A stretch of 64,000 nucleotides of DNA from Streptomyces alanosinicus (GCF_014650595.1 NZ_BMVG01000033.1:1-64000); one strand, 5' to 3'; shown: positions 1 to 8,829, counted from the first letter of the stretch. Notes: generated by a model from the letters alone, not told the origin. Made by a program: numbers and translations.

Positions 1-612
1 CTCCGTCGGCCGGTGATACATCCACGACAACAAACCCAACGCAAACATGTTCTTACTGCGCTCGGCCTCCTTGCGGGACAGGGCGAACTCCTTCAACGCC
101 TCCAGCGTGAGCGAGGTGAGCGGCACCGGGTGGAGGTTGTAGCCGTCGAGCGAGCCGTCCTCCAGCGGAGAGGCGTCGTAGCCGACCTTCTGCAGCGCGC
201 GCTTGGTGAACTCGTCCGTGTTGACGATGATCTCGGCACCGCGCGGCAGATCGCCGATGTTCGCCTTCAGCGCGGCCGGATTCATGGCCACGAGCACGTT
301 CGGCGCGTCGCCGGGGGTGAGGATGTCGTGATCGGCGAAGTGGAGCTGGAAACTGGAGACACCGGGCAGGGTGCCGGCAGGGGCACGGATCTCGGCGGGA
401 AAGTTGGGGAGCGTCGAGAGATCGTTGCCGAAAGAGGCGGTCTCCGAGGTGAAACGGTCACCGGTGAGCTGCATACCGTCACCCGAGTCCCCCGCGAACC
501 GGATGATCACCCGGTCCAGGCGCCGCACGTCCTTCGCGCCGCCCGATGTGCGCTGCTCCCCGACGACGGCTCCGTCGGCCTGCTCCGCTGGGCTGCTGAC
601 CTGGCTGGTCAC
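1..612 (-). CDS. korA: 2-oxoacid:acceptor oxidoreductase subunit alpha, N-terminal part (cut by window edge)
   Basis: The minus strand reads from a GTG at 612 to the window edge, about 204 residues without a stop. A strong ribosome binding site (GAAGGAGGT) lies 8 bases upstream of the GTG. The sequence contains VIIRFAGDSGDGMQLTGDRF near residue 35, then NFPAEIRAPAG and NVLVAMNPAAL. These are typical of the gamma domain at the N-terminus of actinobacterial KorA. The enzyme oxidatively decarboxylates 2-oxoglutarate (or another 2-oxoacid) with CoA and passes electrons to ferredoxin; the beta subunit korB should lie beyond the left edge. It sits next to a complex-I-like operon that lacks the NADH module, so reduced ferredoxin from Kor is a possible electron source for it (inference). 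Confidence 0.9.
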   Translation of the reverse strand, partial: MTSQVSSPAEQADGAVVGEQRTSGGAKDVRRLDRVIIRFAGDSGDGMQLTGDRFTSETASFGNDLSTLPNFPAEIRAPAGTLPGVSSFQLHFADHDILTPGDAPNVLVAMNPAALKANIGDLPRGAEIIVNTDEFTKRALQKVGYDASPLEDGSLDGYNLHPVPLTSLTLEALKEFALSRKEAERSKNMFALGLLSWMYHRPTE

Positions 613-963
613 TGAACTGGACCTCCTTCGAGGCGGCTGTCCGGGCGTGGTCGTCCCACGGACCATCCCAGGATCAACCCTACGTCGGTTAGGGTCGCCT
701 TCCCGAGGCCATCCGTATGATGGACGGCTTTCTGAGACGGCCTGTCGCGTTACTGAGAGGTTCTTTCGCGCGTCCGGGACGGTCTCTCACGGCGGTTTCT
801 CATGGTGTTCCGCGCTGACTTCGCACGTTTTCTCCCCCCTCGTGCCTGACCCGAGGACGCTCGCCGCACGGCTCCCGGTTTCTCTGCGCCGCTCACCCGT
901 CCGGGTGGCCTGCCCCCATGGAAGCCGGACGGGCTGACATCTAGCTGACACGGTGTCAGTCCG
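613..963. promoter_or_regulatory. korA upstream region, 351 bp without a gene
   Basis: No coding frame here has support. An inverted repeat ACCCTA-N7-TAGGGT lies at 677-695, 64 bases upstream of the korA start. It includes a possible minus-strand -10 (TAGGGT), so it could be an operator for korA. A short 15-bp palindrome (CTGACAC-G-GTGTCAG, 945-959) follows the response-regulator stop. Both assignments are weak. Confidence 0.3.
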
Positions 964-1635
964 CTAGGAGTTCAGATAGGTCAGTACGGCCAGAACCCGC
1001 CGGTGATCCCCGTCACTCGGGGCCAGGCCGAGCTTCAGGAAGATGTTGCTGACGTGCTTCTCCACGGCCCCGTCGCTGACCACCAGCTGCCGGGCGATCG
1101 CCGAGTTCGTCCGTCCCTCGGCCATCAGCCCCAGCACCTCGCGTTCGCGCGGGGTCAGCCCCGTGAGCACGTCCTGCTTGCGGCTGCGGCCGAGCAGCTG
1201 TGCGACCACCTCGGGGTCCAGTGCCGTACCGCCCTCGGCCACCCGCACCACCGCGTCCACGAACTCGCGCACCTCGGCGACCCGGTCCTTGAGCAGATAG
1301 CCCACACCCCGGCTGGAGCCGGCCAGCAGCTCGGTGGCGTAGCGCTCCTCCACGTACTGCGACAGCACCAGTACCCCGAGCCCCGGGTGCGTCTTCCGCA
1401 GCCGTACGGCCGCCCGTACGCCCTCGTCGGTGTGTGTCGGTGGCATCCGCACGTCCGCCACCACCACGTCGGGCAGAGCGCCCTGCGCCTCCAGGTCGGC
1501 GACGGTCTTCACCAGCGCCTCGGCGTCCCCCACCCCGGCCACGACATCGTGCCCGCGGTCCGTCAACAGCCGGGTCAGGCCCTCCCTGAGCAGCACTGAA
1601 TCCTCGGCGATGACCACCCGCACCCTGTCCTCCAC
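964..1635 (-). CDS. NarL/FixJ-family response regulator
   Basis: This 223-residue protein has an N-terminal receiver domain (about 4-125). The acidic pocket is E11-D12, the likely phospho-acceptor is Asp61 in VVVADVRMPP, and the conserved Lys is in YLLKDRV. A C-terminal LuxR-type helix-turn-helix (about 157-205) begins LTPREREVLGLMAEGRTN. I chose the GTG at 1635 because AGGAG sits just upstream and the receiver fold starts at once; a longer frame back to 1758 adds 41 low-complexity residues unlike the family. It lies 276 bp downstream of two histidine kinases on the same strand and is their probable cognate regulator. Target genes cannot be read from the sequence. Confidence 0.88.
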   Translation of the reverse strand: MEDRVRVVIAEDSVLLREGLTRLLTDRGHDVVAGVGDAEALVKTVADLEAQGALPDVVVADVRMPPTHTDEGVRAAVRLRKTHPGLGVLVLSQYVEERYATELLAGSSRGVGYLLKDRVAEVREFVDAVVRVAEGGTALDPEVVAQLLGRSRKQDVLTGLTPREREVLGLMAEGRTNSAIARQLVVSDGAVEKHVSNIFLKLGLAPSDGDHRRVLAVLTYLNS

Positions 1636-1911
1636 GATCTCCTGGCCCCCCAAGCCCGATCCCGCCCCTCGACCACGTCCGGCGGTTGTCGTCCGTACAG
1701 AGCTGTCGTCCGTACAGAGGTCAAGCATTCCAGCAATCGCCCCGGTCCGCCGCACCACCAGGGAATTGCCCCGGGGCGGCAGGGGGCCGTAGAGGGCCGT
1801 AGGAGGGGGCTGGGCCGGTGAGTCGTAGGGAGTACGGGCAGGGGAGCCCTGGGGAGGGCTGACCGGGGCTCCCCAGGCCTCCCGGCAGCGGGACGGCCGT
1901 TCCCGCTGTCG

Positions 1912-3252
1912 TCAGGCCCGCCAGGGCAGCTCCGCGATCACCCGGGTGGGGCCGCCCGTGGGGGAGTCCACCACGAGGACGCCGTCCACCGCGCCCAGGC
2001 GTCCGGCGAGGCCGGCCAGGCCCGAGCCGCGGGAGGCGTCAGCGCCGCCCACCCCGTCGTCGGTCACCTGCAGCATCAGCCGGTCCTCGGTGTGCCACAC
2101 GTCCACCGACGCGGAGCGGGCCCGGCTGTGCTTGCTGATGTTCTGCAGCAGTTCGGAGACGGTGAAGTAGGCGATGCCCTCGATGGCCGGGGCGGGGCGG
2201 GCCGGCAGGTCGACCTCGACCCGCACCGGGACCGTGCAGCGGGAGGCGACCGCGGACAGTGCCGCGTCCAGGCCCCGGTCGGTCAGCACGGCCGGATGGA
2301 TGCCGCGGGCGAGGTCCCGCAGCTCCTGCAGGGCCGTCTTCACCTCGCCGTGCGCCTCGTCCACCATCCGCGCCGCCGCCCGCGGATCCTCCCGGAGCTT
2401 CTCCTTCGCCAGCCCCAGATCCATGGCGAGGTTGACCAGCCGGGCCTGCGCCCCGTCGTGCAGGTCCCGCTCGATGCGCCGCAGGTCGGCCGCGGCCGTG
2501 TCGACCACGACCCCCCGGTCCGACTCCAGCTCCACCACCCGCGCCGACAGCGGCGACGGCCCCAGAAGTCCCCGGACCAGCAGCCCGTCGACCGTCGTCA
2601 GGGCCCGTACGATCCACGGCGTGACCAGCGTGAACAGCAGCCCGACCAGCGCGGTCACGGTGATCTCGAACGGGTTGTCCAGATAGACACTGTGGTGCTC
2701 GTCGCCGTACAGCTGCAGCCCGCCCTGGCCGGCGTACGCCGGGAAGACCCAGAACCACAGCGGGTAGCTCAGCAGCGTCCAGCCGGTCGTCCACAGGCTC
2801 ACCGTCACCACGAACGAGAACACCGCCCAGGGGAACTGCACCAGCGCGTACAGCATGTTCCGCCAGGAGGTGCCGCTCTTGAGCACCGCGCCGATCCAGG
2901 CCAGCGCGCCCGGCCCGCGCATCCGCAACGGCTCCGGCTCGGCCACGTCCAGCCGCAGCAGGCCACGCGCGCGTGCCCGCTCCAGGGCCGCGAAGCCCCG
3001 GCAGCCGGCGAGCGCCGCCGCGAGCACCGGGACTCCGATGAAGGTCACCAGCAGGCCGGCGCCGAGCGCCACCATGGTCACCGTCCAGACGAACAGCACG
3101 AGGGCGAGCGGCAGGCTCAGCAGGACATAGCCGAACTCGCGCCAGCTGCGCGCCTCGAACGGCGCCCGCAGCGCGGCGGGCAGCCGATGGCCGGCGGCGG
3201 AGCCGCCGTCCCCCCGTCCGTATCCGTACTCGTGTCCGTACTCCGTGGCCAT
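1912..3252 (-). CDS. Sensor histidine kinase, tandem paralogue 1
   Basis: A 446-residue membrane kinase. The N-terminal half has several hydrophobic segments (about 43-85 and 137-215) of the actinobacterial 'putative sensor' type. A HisKA_3 dimerisation domain follows, with the phospho-acceptor His265 in RRIERDLHDGAQ. The C-terminal ATPase domain has an N-box (SELLQNISKHS) and a G-box (DDGVGGAD...GLAGLAGRL). Start ATG at 3252. The gene lies 195 bp downstream of a closely related kinase and 276 bp upstream of a NarL-type regulator. The dimerisation-domain DNA is identical to its neighbour over 112 bp (2421-2532), which points to recent duplication or gene conversion. The stimulus is unknown. 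Confidence 0.88.
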   Translation of the reverse strand: MATEYGHEYGYGRGDGGSAAGHRLPAALRAPFEARSWREFGYVLLSLPLALVLFVWTVTMVALGAGLLVTFIGVPVLAAALAGCRGFAALERARARGLLRLDVAEPEPLRMRGPGALAWIGAVLKSGTSWRNMLYALVQFPWAVFSFVVTVSLWTTGWTLLSYPLWFWVFPAYAGQGGLQLYGDEHHSVYLDNPFEITVTALVGLLFTLVTPWIVRALTTVDGLLVRGLLGPSPLSARVVELESDRGVVVDTAAADLRRIERDLHDGAQARLVNLAMDLGLAKEKLREDPRAAARMVDEAHGEVKTALQELRDLARGIHPAVLTDRGLDAALSAVASRCTVPVRVEVDLPARPAPAIEGIAYFTVSELLQNISKHSRARSASVDVWHTEDRLMLQVTDDGVGGADASRGSGLAGLAGRLGAVDGVLVVDSPTGGPTRVIAELPWRA

Positions 3253-3447
3253 CGTCCTCGTCCCGTTTCTCGTCGTCCGAGTGGCTCTTCAGCCGTATGT
3301 CCAGAGTCGTGTCCCGCGGCGCGCCGGGCCATGGAGTCCGTCGGCGTCTTGGGGCGGGGGTTTTCCCCACCTTGGCCTCCGGCGGTTCGGCCGGTTCTCG
3401 GTTCCGCCGGCTTCTCTTGGTTCCGCTGTTGGTTCCGCTCTTGATAG

Positions 3448-4632
3448 CTATGCGGTCCGGTCGCGCCAGGGCAGTTCGGCTGTGATGACCGTCGGGCCGC
3501 CGGACGGTGAGTCGAGGACGAAGAGGCCGTCCACCGCGCCCAGGCGGTCCGCCAGGCCCCGCATACCGGTGCCACCGTCCAGCCGGGCGCCGCCCCGGCC
3601 GTCGTCCTGGACCTGGATGAGCAGCCGGTCCTCGGTGCGCCACACGTCCACCGACGCGGAGCGGGCCCGGCTGTGCTTGCTGATGTTCTGCAGCAGCTCG
3701 GAGACGGTGAAGTAGGCGATGCCCTCGATGGCCGGGGCCGGGCGGTCGGGCAGGTCCACGGTGACCTTCACCGGGACGGTGCAGCGCGAGGCGACCGACG
3801 ACAGGGCCGCGTCCAGGCCCCGGTCCGTGAGCACGGCCGGATGGATGCCGCGGGCCAGATCGCGCAGCTCCTGCAGGGCCAGCTTCACCTCGCCGTGCGC
3901 CTCCTCGACCATCGTGGCCGCCGCGTCGGGGTCCTCCAGCAGCTTCTCCTTGGCCAGACCGAGCCCCATGGCGAGGTTGACCAGCCGGGCCTGCGCCCCG
4001 TCGTGCAGGTCCCGCTCGATGCGCCGCAGGTCGGCCGCGGCCGTGTCGACCACGACCCCCCGGTCCGACTCCAGCTCGGCGATACGGCGTTCCAGCTCGT
4101 CCGAGGGCGACAGCAGCCCCCGCACCAAGAAGCGGTCCACGTTCGCGAGGCCCCGCGCCAGATACGGCAGCACCGGCCACAGCACGAACAGCGAGACCAG
4201 CACCGCGGCGAAGGTGAGGACGCCCCAGGGCAGCCGGATGACGTCGTACAGCAGCGTCCGCCAGCCCACCGGGTCCTTCAGCGCCATCCACAGCCGCAGC
4301 GTCAGCCCGTCGGTCCTCGCGAGCGGCAGCGGTGTCGGCTCCTCCACCTGCACCCCGAGCAGCCACCGGGCGCGGGCCCGCTCCAGCTTGCCCAGCTGAC
4401 GGGCGCCCAGCAGACCGAGTGTGAGCAGCGGGAGACCGATGACCGTGATCGTCAGGGCTCCGCCGACGGCCACCGCGGCGATCGCGTAGACGAAGCCGAA
4501 CACCGACACCGGCAGGTTCAGCAGGAGATGCAGGACCTCCTTCCACGTGTGCGCGTCGTACACCGGCCGGATCGGCGGCGGCCGGTCGGTGCCGTCGCCC
4601 CGGTCCGGGGCGGAGCTGCTGGTAGCGGTCAT
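3448..4632 (-). CDS. Sensor histidine kinase, tandem paralogue 2
   Basis: A 394-residue kinase with the same plan as its downstream paralogue: hydrophobic sensor region (about 37-77 and 133-158), phospho-acceptor His210 in RRIERDLHDGAQ, then an ATPase domain with SELLQNISKHS and DDGRGGARLDGG. It is 52 residues shorter because the second membrane block is reduced. Start ATG at 4632. It is divergent from the nuo operon (nuoA start at 4880), so the 247-bp gap carries both promoters. Both kinases probably act on the single response regulator at 964-1635 (inference), which gives two inputs to one output. Confidence 0.88.
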   Translation of the reverse strand: MTATSSSAPDRGDGTDRPPPIRPVYDAHTWKEVLHLLLNLPVSVFGFVYAIAAVAVGGALTITVIGLPLLTLGLLGARQLGKLERARARWLLGVQVEEPTPLPLARTDGLTLRLWMALKDPVGWRTLLYDVIRLPWGVLTFAAVLVSLFVLWPVLPYLARGLANVDRFLVRGLLSPSDELERRIAELESDRGVVVDTAAADLRRIERDLHDGAQARLVNLAMGLGLAKEKLLEDPDAAATMVEEAHGEVKLALQELRDLARGIHPAVLTDRGLDAALSSVASRCTVPVKVTVDLPDRPAPAIEGIAYFTVSELLQNISKHSRARSASVDVWRTEDRLLIQVQDDGRGGARLDGGTGMRGLADRLGAVDGLFVLDSPSGGPTVITAELPWRDRTA

Positions 4633-4747
4633 ACCGGTCAGCCTGCCGTGCCGGGCGCCCTCCGCGCCATGCGGTATGCCGCCCTCCGCCGACGGGGGAA
4701 AACCCCACCCCCGGCCTCCTCACCCGTCTCACGCCGTGACGGGCTGC

Positions 4748-4775
4748 TTACCGGTTCTTTATCAGGGCCTAGACT
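4748..4775 (+). promoter_or_regulatory. Probable promoter of the nuo operon
   Basis: TTACCG at 4748-4753 and TAGACT at 4770-4775 are spaced by 16 bp, a reasonable sigma-HrdB-type match 105 bp upstream of the nuoA start. Two direct copies of GGTGCATCACAGA follow at 4802-4814 and 4819-4831, offset by 17 bp, in the untranslated leader. They may be a regulator site. Confidence 0.4.
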
Positions 4776-4879
4776 CCCGTGCGTACAGATCGTCGAATCA
4801 TGGTGCATCACAGATCACGGTGCATCACAGAATTCACCGGTGTCACGAGGTCCACGAGGTCAGGGAGCGAGGTCGGACG

Positions 4880-5299
4880 GTGCGGGAGACGTTGGGGGAC
4901 TCGACGGCCGCCACGGCGCACGTCATCGCGGCCGGCTATTTCCGGTCGTACTCGGTGGTGGGCCTGCTCGCCGTCGTCGGCGTGCTGTTCGTCGCGGTCG
5001 CCTTCGGCGCCGGCCGCCTGCTGCGCCCGATCGTGCCGACGCCCGAGAAACTCCTGACGTACGAGTGCGGTGTCGACCCGGTCGGCGAGGGCTGGGCCCA
5101 CACCCAGGTCCGCTACTACGTCTACGCCTTCCTGTACGTGATCTTCGCGGTCGACTCGATCTTCCTGTTCCCCTGGGCGACGGTCTTCGCCGCCCCCGGC
5201 TACGGCGCGACCACCCTGGTGGAGATGTTCGTCTTCCTCGGTTTCCTCGCCGTCGGCCTGCTGTACGCATACAAGAAGGGCGTCCTGGCATGGACGTGA
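4880..5299 (+). CDS. nuoA: NADH-quinone oxidoreductase subunit A (second nuo cluster)
   Basis: A 139-residue, three-helix membrane subunit of complex I. The family motif KLLTYECGVDPVGEGW near residue 55, with the loop cysteine, and the VRYYVYAFLYVIFAVDSIFLFPW helix are clear. The GTG at 4880 is chosen over longer in-frame starts because the upstream extension is low-complexity and GGGAG lies nearby. Its last 10 bases overlap nuoB. It is the first gene of a ten-gene operon that encodes the membrane arm plus NuoB, C and I, but no NuoD, E, F or G. Confidence 0.93.
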   Translation: MRETLGDSTAATAHVIAAGYFRSYSVVGLLAVVGVLFVAVAFGAGRLLRPIVPTPEKLLTYECGVDPVGEGWAHTQVRYYVYAFLYVIFAVDSIFLFPWATVFAAPGYGATTLVEMFVFLGFLAVGLLYAYKKGVLAWT

Positions 5300-5925
5300 A
5301 CCCCTCCGTCCCCGAGGCTGTCCCAGGGCCCGTGCCGCTGCCCGAGCCCAAGCGGCTGGGCACCCTGGCCCGGCTGGCCCCCGAGCCGATGAAGGTGATC
5401 CTGAACTGGGGCCGCCGCTACTCGCTCTGGGTCTTCAACTTCGGCCTCGCCTGCTGCGCGATCGAGTTCATCGCCGCGTCGATGGCCCGCCACGACTTCA
5501 TCCGCCTCGGCGTGATCCCGTTCGCGCCGGGCCCCCGCCAGGCCGACCTGATGGTGGTGTCCGGCACGGTCACGGACAAGATGGCCCCGGCCGTGAAGCG
5601 CCTGTACGAGCAGATGCCCGAGCCGAAGTACGTCATCTCCTTCGGCGCCTGCTCCAACTGCGGCGGCCCCTACTGGGACTCGTACTCCGTCACCAAGGGT
5701 GTCGACCAGATCATCCCCGTGGACGTGTACGTCCCCGGCTGTCCGCCGCGCCCCGAGGCACTCCTCCAGGGCATCCTCAAGCTCCAGGAGAAGATCGCCC
5801 GGGAGTCGCTGGAGGAGCGGTACGGCCACGCCCGGCCGTCGGTGGCTGCGCTGACCAGCGACCTGGTGAAGCCGCCGGCGCCACCCGCCGAGGAGGACAC
5901 CCCGGCCGAGGAGGACACCCGATGA
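5290..5925 (+). CDS. nuoB: NADH-quinone oxidoreductase subunit B (second nuo cluster)
   Basis: A 211-residue subunit that carries the terminal [4Fe-4S] cluster N2. All ligands are present: Cys55-Cys56 (GLACCAIEF), Cys121 (GACSNCGGPY) and Cys151 (VPGCPPRPEAL). It overlaps nuoA by 10 bases and nuoC by 4 (ATGA), so translation is probably coupled. In normal complex I this subunit docks to NuoD to form the quinone site. NuoD is not encoded in this operon, so its partner must come from elsewhere or the complex is unusual. Confidence 0.95.
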   Translation: MDVNPSVPEAVPGPVPLPEPKRLGTLARLAPEPMKVILNWGRRYSLWVFNFGLACCAIEFIAASMARHDFIRLGVIPFAPGPRQADLMVVSGTVTDKMAPAVKRLYEQMPEPKYVISFGACSNCGGPYWDSYSVTKGVDQIIPVDVYVPGCPPRPEALLQGILKLQEKIARESLEERYGHARPSVAALTSDLVKPPAPPAEEDTPAEEDTR

Positions 5926-7310
5926 GCACCGTCGGCTGGCTGCCCGCCCCGGCCGAGGACCTCTTCGGCACGGACGCCACGGCCGAGGAGTCGTACGACC
6001 TCCTGACCGTGGACGTACCGCCCACCGCCTGGCTCACCGCCCTGGAGACGGCCCGTACGACCCTGGGCTGCACCTACTTCGACTGGCTGAGCGCGGTCGA
6101 CGAACCGGGCACGGGTTTCCGCGTCTCGGCCCACGTCGTCGCCCTGCACCCGGTCCGCCGGCTCCTGGTCCGCACGACCGTCCCGCACGAGGCGCCGACA
6201 CTGCCCTCCGCCGTCGGCGTCTACGCGGGCGCCGCCTGGCACGAGCGCGAGACCCACGAGATGTTCGGCGTCCGCTTCGAAGGCCACCCGTCGCTGGCGC
6301 ACCTGCTGCTCCCCGAGACCTTCGAGGGCCACCCGCTGCGCAAGGACTTCGTCCTCGCCGCCCGCGTCGCCAAGGCCTGGCCCGGCGCGAAGGAGCCGGG
6401 GGAGGCTGCGGCGGGTGCGGCACATGGTGGCCCGAAGCGCCGGCAGATGCTGCCCCCGGGCGTGCCCGACCCCAACGAGTGGGGCCCCCTGAAGGGCCAG
6501 CTCCCGCCCGCACCGACCCGCCCGGCGCGGGGCACGGCGGGACGCGCGCCGGGCGAGCGCCCGGCCCGCGCGGCCGGCGAGCGTCCCGTACGGCGGGCCC
6601 GTACGGCGGCGGAGGGCTCCGCGAGCCAGACAGCGCCGCAGGCCGAAGAGGGCGCCGCGGAGGCTCCGAGTGCGGGTGCCGCTGCTGGTGCCGCTGCTGG
6701 TGCTGGTGCCGGTGCCGGTGTCCGTCCGCGCCGGATGAGGAGCGCGAGCCAGGGCTCGGCGAGCCAGACGGCGGCGCCGGGCGAGGACGCCGCCGGACAG
6801 TCGGCGGAAGGCCCGGCAGCCACAGGCCCCGCCGCGCACCCGCCCGGCCCGGCACCATCGGGTCCGCGCCGCGCGCGCAGCGCCTCGGACGGCTCGGCCT
6901 CGCAGCGGCCGCAGGGCCAGACGCCTACGCCGGCCGATCCGACGGCAGAGGCTCCGGCCGAGCCTGCCGAACCGGCCGGACAGGACAGCGCGGCCCGCCG
7001 GAGCACCGCCCCGCGCAGCTCGGACGCGCCGTGGCACCACGCCCGCCCGGCTTTCGACGCGCCGACGGAGGCCGAGCGGACGCCCGCCGAAGCCGAGCCG
7101 ACCGTGCGACAACCCGAGCAGGCCGCCACCGGTGCCGAGCGCGCCACGGATGCCGACGCCGACGCCGACGGCCAGACCGGCGAAGCCCCTGTCACCGGTG
7201 AGGCTCCCGCCAGCGGCGAAGCTCCCGCTCCCGGCGAAGCCCCCACGAGCCCGGCCGCTCCCGACTCCTCCGACACCCCCGACGACGACCCCACAGGAGG
7301 CCCGCAGTGA
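5922..7310 (+). CDS. nuoC: NADH-quinone oxidoreductase subunit C with long low-complexity tail
   Basis: Residues 1 to about 150 form the 30-kDa subunit domain, with the signature WHERETHEMFGVRFEGHP followed by LLLPETFEGHPLRKDF. The protein continues to 462 residues, about twice the usual length. The extra 300 residues are rich in Ala, Pro, Gly, Glu and Arg and are probably disordered. Three spaced copies of a GSASQ element preceded by Arg-rich sequence (coding near 6616, 6754 and 6891) show internal repetition. There is no NuoD sequence in the tail, so this is not a NuoCD fusion. Start ATG overlaps nuoB; the stop overlaps the nuoH GTG. Confidence 0.9.
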   Translation: MSTVGWLPAPAEDLFGTDATAEESYDLLTVDVPPTAWLTALETARTTLGCTYFDWLSAVDEPGTGFRVSAHVVALHPVRRLLVRTTVPHEAPTLPSAVGVYAGAAWHERETHEMFGVRFEGHPSLAHLLLPETFEGHPLRKDFVLAARVAKAWPGAKEPGEAAAGAAHGGPKRRQMLPPGVPDPNEWGPLKGQLPPAPTRPARGTAGRAPGERPARAAGERPVRRARTAAEGSASQTAPQAEEGAAEAPSAGAAAGAAAGAGAGAGVRPRRMRSASQGSASQTAAPGEDAAGQSAEGPAATGPAAHPPGPAPSGPRRARSASDGSASQRPQGQTPTPADPTAEAPAEPAEPAGQDSAARRSTAPRSSDAPWHHARPAFDAPTEAERTPAEAEPTVRQPEQAATGAERATDADADADGQTGEAPVTGEAPASGEAPAPGEAPTSPAAPDSSDTPDDDPTGGPQ

Positions 7311-8275
7311 ACGACGCGCTGGACGTCGCTCTGCGACTCCTCGTCGTGTTCGTCGTCTTCCTCACCTTCCCGCTGATCGTCGGCCAGACCGAGCACAAGG
7401 TGATGGCTCATATGCAGGGCCGCCTCGGCCCGATGTACGCGGGCGGCTTCCACGGCTGGGCCCAGCTGATCGCCGACGGCGTGAAGTTCGCACAGAAGGA
7501 GGACGTGGTCCCGGCCGGCGCCGACCGCCGCGTCTTCCAGCTCGCCCCCGCCGTCGCCCTGCTGCCGTACCTCCTCGTCCTGCTCGCCATCCCGATCGGC
7601 CCGAGCGAGGGTGCCGTCGGCCAGGTCCTCGACGCGGGCGTGTTCTTCGTGCTCGCGGTGATGGGCGTCGGCGTGCTGGGCTCACTCATGGCCGGCTGGG
7701 CCAGCGCGAACAAGTTCTCCCTGCTCGGCGGCCTGCGCACGGCAGCCCAGCTGCTCGCCTACGAACTCCCGATGCTGCTCGCCGCGGCCTCGGTCGCCAT
7801 GGCCGCCGGAACGGTCTCGCTGCCCGGCATCCTGCACGCCTTCCACTGGTGGTGGGTGCCCTGGCAGATCGTCGGCGCGGTCGTCTTCTTCGTCGCCGGG
7901 CTCGCCGAACTGCAGCGCCCGCCGTTCGACATGCCCGTCGCCGACTCGGAGATCATCTTCGGCGCGTACACCGAGTACACGGGCCTGCGTTTCGCACTCT
8001 TCCTCCTCGCCGAGTACGCCGGCATCGTCGTTCTGTGCGGTCTGACCACCGTCCTCTTCCTGGGCGGCTGGCACGGACCCTGGGGCGCCGACGGCCTCGG
8101 CTGGGTCTGGACCCTGCTGAAGGCCGCGATCCTCGCCTTCCTCGTCATCTGGCTCCGCGTCACCTACCCGCGGCTGCGCGAGGACCAGCTCCAGAAGCTC
8201 TCCTGGACCCTCCTCGTCCCCCTCTCCCTCGCCCAGATCGCCCTCACCGGCATCGTCAAGGTGGTGATCAGCTAA
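7307..8275 (+). CDS. nuoH: NADH-quinone oxidoreductase subunit H (second nuo cluster)
   Basis: A 322-residue polytopic membrane subunit that connects the peripheral arm to the proton-pumping arm. Visible signatures are EHKVMAHMQGRLGP, GWAQLIADGVKFAQKED, and ELQRPPFDMPVADSEI with the conserved acidic loop. GTG start overlaps the nuoC stop (GTGA), after a GGAGG. In canonical complex I, NuoH with NuoB and NuoD forms the quinone chamber. Confidence 0.95.
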   Translation: MNDALDVALRLLVVFVVFLTFPLIVGQTEHKVMAHMQGRLGPMYAGGFHGWAQLIADGVKFAQKEDVVPAGADRRVFQLAPAVALLPYLLVLLAIPIGPSEGAVGQVLDAGVFFVLAVMGVGVLGSLMAGWASANKFSLLGGLRTAAQLLAYELPMLLAAASVAMAAGTVSLPGILHAFHWWWVPWQIVGAVVFFVAGLAELQRPPFDMPVADSEIIFGAYTEYTGLRFALFLLAEYAGIVVLCGLTTVLFLGGWHGPWGADGLGWVWTLLKAAILAFLVIWLRVTYPRLREDQLQKLSWTLLVPLSLAQIALTGIVKVVIS

Positions 8276-8277
8276 CC

Positions 8278-8829
8278 ATGGCCCCCATTCCCGGCAGTGG
8301 CCTCGCCAAGGGCCTGGCCGTCACCCTGCGCACGATGACCAGGAAGTCGGTCACCGAGCAGTACCCGGAAGCCCAGCCCGCACTGCCGCCCCGCACCCGC
8401 GGGGTGATCGGCCTGTTCGAGGAGAACTGCACGGTCTGCATGCTCTGCGCCCGTGAGTGCCCGGACTGGTGCATCTACATCGACTCCCACAAGGAGACCG
8501 TCCCGCCGGCCGCCCCCGGTGGCCGTGAGCGCAGCCGTAACGTCCTCGACCGGTTCGCCATCGACTTCTCCCTGTGCATGTACTGCGGTATCTGCATCGA
8601 GGTCTGTCCTTTCGACGCGTTGTTCTGGTCCCCGGAGTTCGAGTACGCCGAGACCGACATCCGCGAGCTCACCCATGAGCGGGACAAGCTCCGCGAGTGG
8701 ATGTGGACCGTGCCGGCGCCGCCCGCCCTGGACCCCGCCGCCGAGGAGCCCAAGGAGATCGCCGCCGCCCGCAAGACCGCCGAGAAGCTGGCGGCCGCGC
8801 AGGCCGAGCCGGAGGAGGGCGGCTCATGA
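8278..8829 (+). CDS. nuoI: NADH-quinone oxidoreductase subunit I (second nuo cluster)
   Basis: A 183-residue ferredoxin-like subunit with two complete [4Fe-4S] motifs: Cys51/54/57/61 (CTVCMLCARECP) and Cys100/103/106/110 (CMYCGICIEVCP). These are clusters N6a and N6b, which hand electrons to N2 in NuoB. ATG at 8278, two bases after the nuoH stop; the end overlaps nuoJ (ATGA). The C-terminal 40 residues are Ala/Glu-rich. In complexes without NuoEFG, reduced ferredoxin is the likely donor to this subunit. Confidence 0.94.
   Translation: MAPIPGSGLAKGLAVTLRTMTRKSVTEQYPEAQPALPPRTRGVIGLFEENCTVCMLCARECPDWCIYIDSHKETVPPAAPGGRERSRNVLDRFAIDFSLCMYCGICIEVCPFDALFWSPEFEYAETDIRELTHERDKLREWMWTVPAPPALDPAAEEPKEIAAARKTAEKLAAAQAEPEEGGS

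Noticed and set aside
2039..4732. An 897-residue minus-strand frame across both sensor kinases
   Set aside because: It is another frame of the two kinase genes, Arg/Gly/Ala/Pro-rich, and spans their gap only because GC-rich DNA lacks stops.
3673..5289. Long plus-strand extension upstream of nuoB (750-residue frame)
   Set aside because: The NuoB family starts at 5290; the upstream part is antisense to a kinase and out of frame with nuoA.
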